Source: Ixodes scapularis
Lineage: Eukaryota > Arthropoda > Arachnida > Ixodida > Ixodidae
Direction of reading: 5' to 3'
Length of the DNA: 64,000 nucleotides
Assembly (NCBI RefSeq): GCF_016920785.2
Contig: NW_024609835.1
Location: 87,082,243-87,146,242 of the forward strand
Under the pieces are notes generated by a model. That model did no database searches, was not told the origin of the DNA, and was given only the letters and a program-made list of their open reading frames with translations. The position numbers and the translations under genes were made by a program. Below, one piece after another: positions 11,285-23,039 of this stretch. Every line of letters starts with the position of its first letter. Position 1 is the first letter of the stretch.

Positions 11285-12149
11285 CTCACCCGCTAAAAAT
11301 CTGGGCATGGAAGGGCACTTTGCCCTTAAGTCTGGGCGTCTGCTGACGAGGTGCAAATCGGAGGAATAGCCGACATGATGGTAACGTGACAAACGGTCCA
11401 CGGATGAAAATTGCGATTCAATCCATCGCGTGAATCTGCCATTATTTGACAATTGTCCTAATATGATTAATTGATCCCTATTAAAAAAGAACAATTGTTC
11501 TCTGAAACAATGTAATGAAGCGAAGTTTTTATGAACAATGCCTGCTCCTTTGACAACGGAATAGTACGAGCCTTGGTATAACAGGAACTATCCGTAGATC
11601 AGACATACATTTATTCCATGCTCAAAGTAAAGACATAAGTTTGTCTTGGCAATGCCAACCTCCTGTGTATGATCTGTAAAAAGTCGTTAATGACCGTGGT
11701 CAAGGGAGAGGATTTTCTGCTTTCAAGAACAGGATGGGGTGAAAGAAAAAGTGTCTCAATGAACAATGAACGCTCCAGCTTATCCACTCAGCCAAGTTTC
11801 TGCAACATGAACTAGGCTCTAAGAGAAAGACGTTGGATAAGCACTTCAAAATCTTTAGGATTTGCCAAGGGATGAAATTAATTAGATGCACAAAAAAGTA
11901 GACGGAGGAGGATGGCAAGAAAATTTTGGGGCTTATGTTCTTACACTTGAATTGTTTGTGCAGGAACCATTACTGAAGCAGCACTTCATTCCTGAGGCAA
12001 TAATTGCTAGTCAAAGCCTGTTTCCAGAAATGCACATCAGGTGAGCGGCTTTTTTTTTTTTTCTCTTAAACATGAGGTGCTCTTTACCATTGCCCTCCAA
12101 TCCCAAACCACGGCTAGGAGATTCTTTTCGGCTTCTGGTTGGCCAAAAG
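11285..12149. other. No recognisable feature
   Basis: There are short frames only and no motif or repeat that I can name. Confidence 0.4.
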
Positions 12150-13860
12150 ATCTTGTCAAGCCCTCTATTTGCGTCCCGGTGTTAGGCATCTGCATTGCCC
12201 TAACTTCGTTTGCGCTTTCTTCTCTGTTCTAAACTCCCAAACTTAATTCAAGCGACAAGCATCGATGGCGACAGTCCCTCGGTCATCGGGACACCATTGC
12301 TCGGTTTTAAGGTACACGAATAACGACAGAAAACGTTGAATACAGTCTGAGGACCTATGTATCTTGCACGGAATCCGGCAAGGTGAGTGCGGCTGTTTCT
12401 ACATGACCCCAATCTCCGGTGGCAGTGGTTTGCTTCTGTAAACTGAAAAGACTTTTCTCCAACGCTATCCTCTCGACCGTGCTCGTAACATTTTGTGAAT
12501 GGAGCGCACACTGAACTTAACGCTGTACCGTCGATGAACATGGGGTATGCTCGCAAGGTGCGTGCCAGTTTTCTCGCGATAATGGCTGTTTCAGGTTGTA
12601 ACATTTTCTAACTGAATTTATCTTAATATTGATATTTCAAAGTGTTGACAATGACTCAATTTTATCAACAACGCTGAGTTGAAGGCTCATATCTGCCGCC
12701 GGGTGTGGCTGAAAATTGTCGAAAAGCTTGTTCTATTGGTCTTCCTGAATCACGATCACCTGAGCAATACCAGAGAGCCATAAACCTATGTTGACCGTCA
12801 CAATGCGACTAGATACTTATTTTAAAAATTAGTACATAATGTAGCTGGGAAGAAGCCTTCAATTTCTGTTGCTGAAAGTTGAAATATGCTCATGCATCAA
12901 TTTCGAATCGTTGAATCATTGACCGACTCGCTCCGGCAAAAGGCCCATCTCGACTTTGCTGTTTTCAGTTCTCGACAAAAGACGCACTCGTTGGCATGGG
13001 ATCCTCAAATAAAACGTTTATAAACACCGATGCATGAGCATGTTTCTATGTTTATAAACAGTGATGCATGAGCATGTTTCAACTTTAAGCAACAGAAATT
13101 GAAGGTTTCTTTCCAGCTACATTATGTACTAATTTTGAAAATAAGAAGAATCTAGTCGCATTGTGACGGTCAGCATGGGCTCATGACTCTGGTATTGCGC
13201 AGGAGATTGGGATTCAGGCAAAGCAATAGAACTAAATTTTTGACAATCGCCAGCCACACCTGGCGACGAAAATCGGCCTTCAACTAAGTGCTGTAGATAA
13301 TAAAATTGAGTCAATGTCACCACTTCGAAATATCTATATTAAAATAAATTCAGTTCCAAAATGTTACAAGCTGAAAGCAAATATCAGGAGAAAACTTGCA
13401 CACACCTTGCGAGCGCACCCCGTGTTCATCGACGGTACAGCGTTAAATGTGATGCCCACTCCATTCACAAAATGTTCCGAGCACAGTCGAGAGGATGGCG
13501 TTGGGGAAAAGTCTTTTCGATTTAGGGACGCAAGCCACTACTGCCGGAAATCGGGGTCATGTGGAAAGCGATGGAGCTTAAAGACACTGCAGTCGCACTC
13601 GCCTTGCCGGATTTCGTGCAAGCTACACAGGCTCTCGGACAGTATTCGACGCTTTCTGTCGTTGCTCGTGCACCGTATAACTGAGCAATGGTGTCTTGAT
13701 GACCGGGGGACTGTTGCCATTTAAGCCCGTGGCTCTAATTAAGTTTGGGAGTTTAAAACAGAGAACAAAACACGAACGAAGTTCGGGCAATGCTTACACC
13801 GAACACTGGCAAAGCCTCTCATCTGGGGCTTTCACTGTCTTTAACGCTCCAGCAAGGGGG
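12150..13860. repeat. Large inverted repeat (foldback), arms about 700 bp
   Basis: The left arm (about 12150-12900) and right arm (about 13060-13860) are inverted homologues. This explains two similar open frames facing each other (12604-12248 minus and 13314-13724 plus), which share FIDGTAL and EDGVGEKSF-like strings. Those frames are not recognised proteins. Similarity fades outward, so the true ends are uncertain and no target duplication was found. The spacer holds a short direct repeat (13017-13080). Confidence 0.65.
13017..13080. repeat. Direct repeat, period 34 bp
   Basis: Two 30-bp copies with the core GATGCATGAGCATGTTTC sit in the loop of the surrounding large inverted repeat. Confidence 0.7.
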
Positions 13861-13967
13861 AAAGCGCCGATAGCCCTTTCCCCTTTTATCTCTCGCACTC
13901 TTTTAGTAAAACAGTTGATACACGGTTCTGCTCTGCTTTAACCCCGTTAAACAAACTTCTTACCAAG

Positions 13968-14044
13968 CACCGGTGCACTGCGAAAAAGCAACACCAGCGG
14001 AAGCAAGCTCCACGGGTGTTGCTTCTCCGCAGTGCACCGGTGCT
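13968..14044. repeat. Hairpin-forming palindrome
   Basis: AGCACCGGTGCACTGCG near the left and its inverse near the right form a stem of about 26 bp with small internal differences around a loop of about 25 bp. No target duplication could be defined. Confidence 0.65.
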
Positions 14045-14966
14045 CCGAAAGAAGTGCGCTCAATAGTGCTGCGAGAACAAAAATTATGAATTACACGAAA
14101 ACATTGTTCGAGTTAAGCGGCTTATAAATACATTGAAAACGTAGTGGGTCAACCAAAGTTTTGAAATTTATTTGACTTAACCAGAAGTACTAAATATCCG
14201 AGTCTGAATTATCGCGAGCCTACTGTATATACTAAGGGAGATCTGGCTCAATCCAATATGCTTAACATCACTGAATAGTTGTGCAATTTTAATTGGCTAG
14301 TTTTATTTCTCAAGCACTTGATATGTTCGGTATTCAAATCAATGCAAATGTTTACTTTGGTTCAATTTATGGGGGTTTTATTTTATATGTCATGTTTAGT
14401 AGGAGCTAGGCTAGTTTGTAAGCACGTTGCTTACTTACTGTAACCATGCATGTCATATACAATTTGTTGCGATTGTGTTTGAATGCAAATCCTCTTCTGC
14501 TCTTTATTTCAAGCTGCCCTTACATGCACCATGAAGATACCGAGGAGGTCTTCAATTGAATGACAACTTCAAGCACAAGCATGGAGGGGCATCTAAATGG
14601 CCAGCACAAGGACAACTATAATGTAAATTTTCTCCAAAGTTAAAGCAAGGCATGCCTTCTTCCAATAAAGGTATTGTGGCGAAACTTCTTAATTGGTTCG
14701 TTTGTTGAGCTGTCATCTATAGGAACAGCTGAGCTCACACAAACAAAATCCTGGCAGTGAGAAGTACAGGTTGTGTGCTCTTTCTCTTTTGCAAAACATG
14801 AACTTTTTGGCTGAGGATGAAAGATTATTCAAGTTCATATCTACAATGACGGAGCTATGAACTCTCCATACCAATCTACCCCAAAAGCTTCATGTGATTT
14901 AGGCTTGCTTGAATATGGAAGCTTTTTGCACTAAATAATGAAACACTTGACATTTACGTCTTTTTG
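14045..14966. other. No recognisable feature
   Basis: This is AT-rich sequence with stop codons in all frames. I see no motif. Confidence 0.45.
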
Positions 14967-15394
14967 AACTGGACTCTCCGTAAAAACAAGGCATATAATT
15001 TTGTAGAATGGCGAAATTTCTGTAGCCCACATTACGGACAGCTATCCATAGGAAATGTGAAAGCTGTCCGCACTAAATACCGAAGGGCTATACCTTTCCG
15101 AATTATATAAGGCCAAAGCTTTGAGTCATCCGCACCAGTCCTGCGCCTCTGATAAGTCAGGTGACACCCCTGGCAGATCTAGAGCTCTGCCAGGTGAGTC
15201 GCCTGATGTATCGGAGGTGCAGGTGGTACGGATGGCTCGAGGCTTTGGCCTTATATAATTCGGAAAGGTATAGTCCTTCGGTATTTAGTGCGGACAGCTT
15301 TTACATTTCCTACGGATAGCTGTCCGTAATGTGGGCTACAGACGTTCCGTCATTCTACGAAATTATATGCCTTGTTTTTACGGACGGTCCCGTT
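14967..15394. mobile_element. Large palindrome, probably a MITE
   Basis: The two halves are inverted copies around a centre near 15180. Shared blocks include GTAGCCCACATTACGGACAGC and CCTTATATAATTCGGAAAGG-like stretches. No transposase or clear target duplication was found. The right end runs directly into a tandem duplication (15344-15600) made of the same terminal sequence, so the palindrome may be one half of a larger composite ending at ACAGTG (about 15621). Confidence 0.6.
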
Positions 15395-15600
15395 TCTAGA
15401 TTACGGCAAACCATACCGGCAATATTGAACCGGCAACTTTTACCCGTAAAATGGAAAACGGATAACTGTCTGTGAAGTGAACTACGGACGTTTCGTCATT
15501 TTACGGAATTATATGCCTTGGTTTTACAGACAGTCCCGTTTCTAGATTACGGCAAACCATACCGGCAATATTGAACCGGCAACTTTTGCCCGTAAAATGG
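15344..15600. repeat. Tandem duplication, period 148 bp
   Basis: The block from 'CGTTCCGTCATTCTACG' to 'CCCGTAAAATGG' occurs twice, at 15344 and 15492, with the second copy nearly complete and only a few substitutions. It duplicates the right terminus of the palindrome at 14967-15394. Confidence 0.7.
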
Positions 15601-15621
15601 GGTGAAAATTTTTTACAGTGC

Positions 15622-16895
15622 AGTTCGAGCGATCAGGCGGCCGTTTGAACTTGAAGACGCACTGACCGTAGTCCGCAGGTGGTCCGTACAACTTGACGGT
15701 TTTCCGGCGTTCATTTTGGAACAAAACAAATAAATCTGATGAGCACAAGTATCCGTAAATTCAACCCAAAGTGCTTCTTGCCCAAGCAACTGTGCAATCG
15801 TGGCCCTACGCCGTCCGGTTTTCCTTTTTCACGGCACATATCCACGTTCTCGGACGAACCGAGCACATGAAAACTGACCTTCAAACCTTTCTCGACTCTT
15901 TTCGTACAGCCATAGTGGAGGCGTTTTGACGAGAAGGCAGGCTTTTGTCTGGTTCGTTTCAAAACAATGCAGGAATACACGTCTCACATGGAGACTTCCG
16001 CCCACAGCCCCAGACCGGAAGTGCGCCCAACGCGCCACCACCACGCCGTGACGTAACAGAGTTCAGTTCGTGTATACGCGACTCGGGAAAGAGGCGGCAT
16101 TGGTGGAGAAGAGTATTAAGTGAGGCATACATCGTTTCGTTTGAAAATTGTTGGTCTACGCTCAGTCTGTCGCCGGAGACAATCCGCCAGAACTTGGCCA
16201 TAGACAGCTTCGCTGTAAAAACGTCTGCAACGCTCAGACGACGCGACTATGAAAGCGGCGCTCTAGCGTTCGCACGAGCCACGGTCCAGTACAAGCGTGT
16301 GTCAGCGTCTATCAATGCGCGGTAATAAGCGACCGAAAGGACTAAAAAAATCAACAAAATAAATATGCAGTCCTTCCAGCTTTTTTTTTTTGTTGTTACA
16401 TATTTTTTTTACATGACATCCTCGAGCAAGGTGGGTGAGTGTCGTGACGCACAACTAAAACGCGACGTAAAAATATTCGCCTTGTTAGGCCAGGTGCACT
16501 GCAAACTTTGAGTGTTACTTCCCTTTCGAAGCGAAATGACGGGAACATACTTAGGCAAACTTGATGCGAGCCGAACGCCTGATTCCCTCCAACCAAGTGG
16601 CTCGCAAATTCTTACCCGTGTCGGTATCTTCCCGGTATTAAAACCATGGTTCAATAACGACGGCTGCACAATTCACAGAACATCGGGGCAGCTTTTACAG
16701 GAATCAACATCTTTATTTTGCATCAACACGCGAAAGGAAAGAAATCAAGCCAGATAGATCGGCGTGCGTTCATGCGTCATTACTGCGCGGTGCACGTTAA
16801 AGACCCCAGGCTAGCAGTAGAACAGCACTGGCTAAATTTCTCACCTCCAGCGGAGACACCGGATGACTACTGGGTCTAAAACTTTCCACTGTCTA
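15622..16895. other. Mostly unrecognised; short tick-type repeat fragment
   Basis: At 16785-16812 the text GGTGCACGTTAAAGACCCCAGG resembles a short module that, from memory, is very common in tick genomes and transcripts. The rest shows no gene or repeat that I can name. Confidence 0.35.
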
Positions 16896-16903
16896 AACAC
16901 ACA

Positions 16904-16936
<33 letters not shown>

Positions 16937-16982
16937 ACACACACATACACACGTACGCGCACACACACACACACACACACAC
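16896..16982. repeat. CA/CG dinucleotide microsatellite
   Basis: This is a compound (CA)n-(CG)n-(CA)n tract of about 87 bp with minor interruptions. Confidence 0.95.
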
Positions 16983-16983
16983 A

Positions 16984-17749
16984 GAGGCATTCACAGTCTG
17001 ACATTCCAGAATTTCAGCAAATATCGTCCAAACGTGCATCATAATCGGCGAGGATATAATAATTTCCAAAGGAGTTGGTGGCGGACGAAAAACGAATGAG
17101 GTACATTGCTGCACTATCTAAAACAGCGGAGGGGAGAGCTATGATCAGGATCGGCACGGATGCGCGACAGTTGAGCAGCTGTTTTAATCACTCCCTTCGC
17201 TCCCCGTGAGAGTCTTGACCTGCGAACTGCCAAGCATTGATACCTTCGACTTTGATTTTCGACCGAGCGGGTAGCGTTCCACTATGCTTGGTTTCACGCA
17301 ACAACGAGCCACAGTGGACGCTGTGGACCACTGGAATCAATTGAACGTCGTGTGAGTTTCACAAAACCTACAACAATGTTTATATATAGATTTTTTTTTT
17401 TTTTTTGGGGGGGGGGGGGGGGGGTGGAGGTGCGGGTAGTCACGTGATAAGTTCACAGCACTTGATTAACTGGGACGGCTCTCTCCGTCCGCAGCGATCC
17501 ATCGTAAACTTCAACGAAGGGTACACCAACCCGCCTTCTACAAAACCTGCCCGCGTTTTCTCACACCCGGTGTGGGTATTGCGCGCGCGCAGAAACCAGG
17601 TTCGCCCGAGTCGAAGCATCTGCGTATGCGCCGTGACGACAGCAGCACCACCGCAGTGGCGTGACGTCAGAGAGTTGAGTTCTTCCCAGTGGCAGTCTCG
17701 AATGATTTGATTTACAGCGCACGACCCTAGTTTTGAGAGTGTACGTCAA
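16984..17749. other. No gene; T/G homopolymers
   Basis: It contains a T run followed directly by a G run at about 17391-17424. Open frames here are short and have no recognisable domain. Confidence 0.4.
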
Positions 17750-17930
17750 TGTTGCCCGACTGCGCTGGACTGTGTTTTTTTTTTTTTAGATTTTGACGTA
17801 GTTTAACTACTCAACTCAAACTATTGTGGTAACTTTCAATTACAACTTCATTTGGCTAATTAGTAGTTTCATTGAACTGGTACGTTTTTCAGGTAACGTC
17901 TAATCAAATTACTAACTACTTTCTAAATTT
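17750..17930. repeat. Degenerate AGTTAC/GTAACT motif array (left block)
   Basis: Short variants of GTAGTT, GTAACT and AGTTAC recur irregularly. The same vocabulary returns at 19810-20100, 21450-21620 and 22300-22460. The string GAGTAGAGTAGTT followed by AACTACGT is shared by the 19.8-kb and 21.6-kb blocks. I infer one or more ancient hAT-like elements of the type with arrays of variant subterminal motifs, now split by later insertions. Confidence 0.45.
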
Positions 17931-18043
17931 AGTGCTACTTCTGCTCATCACAAAAGTTTGAGGGCAGAAATAAATAAGACGCCGGCAGGTGAAGTGGCAT
18001 TCCCGAACAAGTGGCCCCCTCGCACTTCGTTCCCACGCACTTA

Positions 18044-19498
18044 AGGCCCGTTCACACAGTTGTGTTCGGAGTGACCACTACGCTTACGAACGAATGCAAC
18101 CGTTTGGAACGACGAGTTACCATAGCAACGAAGCGCCAAACGGTCGTTTCGTTCGTGTTCGTTCGCAACGCAAGGAGTTGAGCCGGGCTGAACACTTTTG
18201 TTACGTTCGGGAACGACCGCAACGACAGACCATTCACAAGTCGAGGAGAGCTCGGTCGCGCGCGTTGCATGCCGTTCGTGCCAGGCTCCTTCCTTTGTGG
18301 CTTCTTCTGTCTGCAAACATGGCGCCGGTGAGGATCGTCGATGTGGACGGCGTGGTGAAAGCTCATCGTTCCGCGTAAAAGCGCTATCCTTGACAGTGAA
18401 TTTTCGTCGTGTGTCGTTATGATAAACTAGCACGTACTAAAAGGGAAGATCCACCTACTCGTGCGACGATCTCGTGGTGGCACTCTCAAGACAGCAGAAA
18501 CGCCCGTGCCGTCGTGTTCCTTTAGTTCGACTACAGTGGTGCTTTCTTAGCATTTGTGTCCTCGAACACCACCTGGATTTCTTTTTTGGCGCATTCCGTG
18601 CGTGTGCTAAAGTTCAAGGTATTACTGGAGCGTACCGTATAAAGGTAGCGAATTTTCACGCGTTTTCATCACCCGAGAAAGGTGATTAGTGTTAGCAATC
18701 CTGAACGTTCGCAACGTCTCGCTCGCACCGTCTATCTGATCACAAAATTATATTTCTACGTTGCTATATCGCTGCTAAGATTACATCGTCTTTTATAATC
18801 GTAGAAAAGGCGTGTGGTGAGAATTGTACTGTTGGCAAAGTCGTGTATTAAAGTTGTGATCGTGCAAGACGGCGTACTGCATCTTTTTTCTTTTCTTTTT
18901 TTAACGCACTACCCTGAAAGTGTATCCTGAAAAAAAAAATAAAGTTTGTGGCCATAGAAGACGGTCTGTCTATTTTCTGTTCCGCAAGTGAGTGGCAGTG
19001 CATCCCCTTTATTTTAGAGGCACCGCTGAAACAGCTGACGGCGGCGGAGAGGCGGTCGCCGTGCGGCCGACGCACTGAGCTTGTTGCAGGGGTCGTAGGA
19101 GTGTACACGCGGCGCAGAGCGGTCGTTGCGGTCACAACGGACGCAGTCGTGGATAACGGGTTCGTTTCAGATGTCTGAACCAGCTTTTACACAGCTATTG
19201 TAGGCGCACAGCAGATCTTCGTGACTGTACGCCGTAGCCGAAACCTCCGGCTGCTCTGGTGAGGACGGTGAACCTCGCGTCGGGCAGGAAACCGTCCGCC
19301 ATGTTTGTAAGCGTAGCTGGGTTGTTTACTATTGGCTAGGACCAAAAGCTGAAGCTCGTTTCTCATTGGCCGTTGATTCGTGTGGTTGCATGTGGTTGCA
19401 TGTGCTCGTAGACGTCGCGTACAGTTGTCGTTGAAGTCGCAGCGGTATTCGTTCGTAAGCATAGTGGTCGCTCCGAACGCAACTGTGTGAACGGGCCT
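18044..19498. mobile_element. 1.45-kb TTA-flanked transposon, AGGCCCGTTCACAC family
   Basis: The terminal inverted repeats begin AGGCCCGTTCACACAGTTG and extend about 55 bp with moderate divergence. The flanks are TTA on both sides (18041-18043 and 19499-19501), suggesting PIF/Harbinger. The interior has no intact transposase. Blocks around 18320-18420, 18530-18680 and 18865-19030 are shared, in inverse order, with the element at 43454-44572. One shared block starts AACATGGCG and runs into a short frame ending FRVK or HRSA. The element interrupts the degenerate-motif region. Confidence 0.75.
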
Positions 19499-19809
19499 TT
19501 ATACTCGGCAGCCGTAGAAACTGCATCATAGGCGTCCTTGGGCTTAGGTGGCGACGAGCAGCCAAAACATAGCACCGGCGCGCACGAACGCAGGCAGGGA
19601 ACAAGCCTTGGTCGGGTATAAACCTAATCCGGTAATGCACGCAGGCGCCGCGCCTCCAGCTGCAACCGTGAAACACGAGGAAACTCCGAGGTTTTTTATT
19701 GTTTGCATGTTGTCCGCCTTCAGTAAGTTCTGACTCAAGCGGTTTGGAGGCTCCACGGGAGGCGCCACTGGAATGGCCTCGCAGTTGGGCGCCTGTTCCC
19801 ATGATCGCC

Positions 19810-20100
19810 TCGTGGTCAGCGCATTATAAAGTTTTAATTGAAAGTTACCAGGTTACTCGGAGAAGCAGTTAAACTACAGTAGTTTGAGTAGAGTAGTTGA
19901 ACTACGTCCAAGTCTGACCAGACATGTACAAGTTACTCAAAAAAAAGTAATTAAGTTAAGTTACCAAGTATTGAAGTAAAAAGTAATTTGAGTAGAATAG
20001 AAATTATTCAAATGGAAAGTAATTAAGAAAGTTACTAATTACCATAAAACAATAGCGAATTACCTTTCAAGTTACTTTGAAGTTACTTTTGTTTTTTTTT
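19810..20100. repeat. Degenerate AGTTAC motif array (second block)
   Basis: This is a dense run of imperfect AGTTACT, GTAATT and GAGTAG words. It is directly repeated in part at 21545-21620 (AATTGAAAGTTAC, then GAGTAGAGTAGTT). There is no coding content. Confidence 0.5.
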
Positions 20101-20316
20101 TGTATGGTAAAAAGAAAGTGCATAGGTTTTTATCTGTTCGCGAAATTGTACTAGCCAAATGTAGATCGGATTGTTTTTCAAAGAAATGCTTTAATAGCAG
20201 GTTCTGCTTCTACGTGCCTGATTGTTTTGTACTTTCTTGTTTGTTTGGTCAATGATGTACTACAAATGTGTCAATTTTACTATGAGGTTTAGCACTGACA
20301 AAGCTTGATATTTAGG

Positions 20317-20829
20317 CAGTGTTTTCTTTACAGTGTAGCGTAAAGTACATCTAAAAAGTACTTGAAGTAAAGTACAATGTAAATTAGAGGTCATGTACTT
20401 TAAGAAACGTACTTTAAATACAATATATTTCAAGGTAAAGTACCAGTACCTTTAACAGAATCTTTCGTGACGCCCTTTCATTCTCTGTGGCGACTTGACT
20501 AAAGTCAAGTCGCCACAGAGTAGTTGTTTTACTCTCGCTGACGAGCTATTTGACACAATCAACTTAGAAGCCACTTATTTGTGTCGGTCTCATAGCCGCC
20601 ATTACTTCACTCAGAGAAATGACCAAATGACGTTTTGAAAAAGCGCGTTTTTATACGACGATAGGCCATTGTTTTGTTTTCAAATTCGGGGAATGTACAT
20701 AGAAGTAGGGAGTTTTACTTTCTTCGGAAAGTAAAAGCACATGCTCAGAGAACGTACTTCAAATAAAGTACAAGTTTTCTAAACAGTAGTACTTTAACGA
20801 CCATGTACTTAGGGCACTTCCCAACACTG
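20317..20829. mobile_element. hAT-like element with AAGTAC subterminal arrays
   Basis: The left end reads CAGTGTT and the right end AACACTG (inverse CAGTGTTGGGAAGT). Inside each end, imperfect AAGTAC/GTACTT words are repeated many times (20345-20460 and 20735-20815). A perfect 18-bp-stem hairpin lies near the middle. I could not find a matching 8-bp duplication (TATTTAGG left, CTTGTTTA right), so the exact ends or intactness are uncertain. Confidence 0.5.
20481..20519. repeat. Perfect hairpin, 18-bp stem
   Basis: CTCTGTGGCGACTTGACT is followed after two bases by its exact inverse complement. Confidence 0.85.
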
Positions 20830-21449
20830 CTTGTTTATTATTTTTTTATTTAAAAACATTGATGGAATTGCTAAGGTTTCTCGAACGATGTTCAAATATT
20901 TGAAGATCTGAATATTTTATGTTTTGGGAGGAAAGGCAACGCAAAAAGTCCCCTTTGCGTTGCCTTTTAGCACGTGATTGTTTGAGTACAGCCCAAACTG
21001 CGGGAGCACCAGATGAGTTTCAGTGCAGGTGCTGCATTTTGTTGCCTCCTTTGAGTGAGGATGCAGTCCGTGCACCTTCTGTAGTGGGCGAGAGTTTCTA
21101 CGTTGGGGAGAAGCGGATACAAGCCCTTTCTTCGATTGGGTCAAGTCTCCTTGAGCTTCGGGACACAACGAAACGCCAGTCTTCGACGCTAATCCCGCAG
21201 TTACTCGGCCTCTCTTGCGTCGTGCCTGTTCGCTCCCCGCGCTTCGTAGCAGTGTTGTTGTAGAGGGGGGGCTCGGGAAAATTTCGGGGGGTTTCGGACT
21301 CTCCACACATTTTCTTCCGCCCCCCCCCCCCCTTCCTACGCCATGTGCTCCCCCCCCCCCCCCCCCCCCTCCTTTGCAAATATCAGATGATCTTCCAACA
21401 TTTTATCTGTTTTCTGCTGGAATGTTTGTTGATAGGCAAAACGACCACT
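20830..21449. other. Hairpin and C-run region, no gene
   Basis: A 14-bp-stem hairpin (AAAGGCAACGCAAA and its inverse) lies at 20932-20968. Long C runs occur at 21319-21332 and 21350-21369. The frames crossing them are homopolymer artefacts. Confidence 0.5.
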
Positions 21450-21620
21450 AAAATTTCAAAGTAATTTGTAATTTGAGTAGAAGTTACTCAGAAAAAGGCA
21501 ATTAAAGTAAACTACTAATTACCGAAATAAAATTGTAATTGAAAGTTACTAAACTACTCAGAAAAGTAGTTAAACTACAGTAACTTGAGTAGAGTAGTTC
21601 AACTACGTACAAGTCTGGCG
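21450..21620. repeat. Degenerate AGTTAC motif array (third block)
   Basis: This block has the same variant-motif vocabulary as 19810-20100 and repeats that block's core in direct orientation. Confidence 0.5.
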
Positions 21621-22299
21621 CATACTCCCTTGCAAAGCCGGATTCCCCCGCGCACGAACGCAGACACGGATAATCCGTTCATGGGAGCAAGTCCCGCTTT
21701 CAGCTGCAACTGTACGAGCACCGATGCTTGTTCGTGTAATCATTCGCGTCCTTCCGAGCTTTCACTCAAAGGAGACATCCTCTTTATTGGAAACGTTACT
21801 TGTCAGGCGTGTCAAGAGCGTCGAGATACCGTAGTCGCCCGGCGAGGATTTCGAGTCACCCTTGGGAGATCCTTTTGTCGGCGTCAGCGGCGAAGTATAC
21901 TTCGTTTCATCTTCTGTTATTATTATTTTTTTCATTAGCGTAGCACTGCAACGAGACGCGCAGTCGTCCGGATAATCTCATCGCCGTGTAGCGAGACATC
22001 ATCCCTTGACGGTCAGGTGCACTCGCTCAGCGTACTCTCCAAACGTCGTGGCAATAAAGAGGGGACAGTCATAGCAAGCTCAACTTGCCAAAGAAAAAAG
22101 AAAGAGGGAGGGGAGTTTGTTATAAAAGACCCTTTAGGCCGAGGCAAACCTGACATGTTTTGTCTGCCAAAGATGCCGACACTCGCTTACACGACCCTGC
22201 ACATCCTGTGAAAACGCAAGCCATCAAATGATTGCAATGGTGTTATGCTCATAGGGTTTTACACGGGTCAAAACTGCTGTTCATTTTGCTACCACAAAA
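21621..22299. other. No recognisable feature
   Basis: A 117-codon plus-strand frame starts within the repeat at 21585 and has a Cys-rich stretch, but it matches no domain I know. The rest is unremarkable. Confidence 0.35.
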
Positions 22300-22460
22300 G
22301 TATAAAAAGTAACTTCGAAAGTAACTTAAAAAGTAACTCGCTTCTTTTTTACATAGTAGTTTACTCAATTACTATTACAAATGCGGAATTTGTACTCCAC
22401 TCCATTTACTTTTGGCGTCGATACTCAGTAACCTGACTACCTTTTTTGAGTAATTTGTAC
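22300..22460. repeat. Degenerate GTAACT motif array (right block)
   Basis: AAGTAACTTCGAAAGTAACTT-type words recur here, followed by GTAGTTTACTC. This may be the opposite end of the disrupted element that begins near 17750. Confidence 0.4.
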
Positions 22461-22503
22461 ATGTCTTGTTTTTTCTCGTCAGTGGGCTGTGGCAGCCTCC
22501 GTA

Positions 22504-22766
22504 GGGGCAATAGACATACCGCTAAATTACCCAAGCATTAAGGAGAATGCAGGGATTGGTGTTTCACGCACCACACGCGCACGCCTTCTCTGTATAAAAG
22601 ATTCGAAGTAAATACCCCAGATAAGGCGTTGACGAACGCGCGTGCGCGATGCAAGTTGTAGCTTTAGAAAAGTTACTACGGTTGAGGCCAGCACGTGCTG
22701 CGCATGGAACACCAATCCCTGCATTCTCCTTGATGCTTGGGTAATTTAGCGATATGTCTATTCCCA
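22504..22766. mobile_element. Foldback repeat with about 60-bp arms
   Basis: A block running from GGCAATAGACATA to GCAGGGATTGGTGTT is present in inverted orientation at both ends with only a few differences, around a spacer of about 140 bp. No target duplication was identified. Confidence 0.65.
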
Positions 22767-23039
22767 ACGAGATAGAGGGGCTTAGAGCGATAAACTGGGA
22801 TAAGGTGGAGAACTGGGCCAGTTGATTCCGGTCTGCGCTCGAAAGTGACCCGCATAAAGCCGCTGCCATTGTACGCAAATTTGACCACTCGTCACATGAC
22901 CAAACCAAATACGTGACGTCACAGGAAAGATGGCAGCGCCCATTCAGCGGCTGGCCCCAGCTGGGCCGGAGCATTGTCCGGAGCTTGTCGGATGCTTTGT
23001 TCGTTGTCGTTTGTCTCGATGAGTTGGTTTCAGACGCGG

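Noticed and set aside
12248..13724. Matching frames with FIDGTAL strings on opposite strands
   Set aside because: They arise from the foldback repeat, with no recognisable protein family and no support for expression.
16863..17114. His/Thr and Cys/Val-rich frames
   Set aside because: They are translations of the CA microsatellite.
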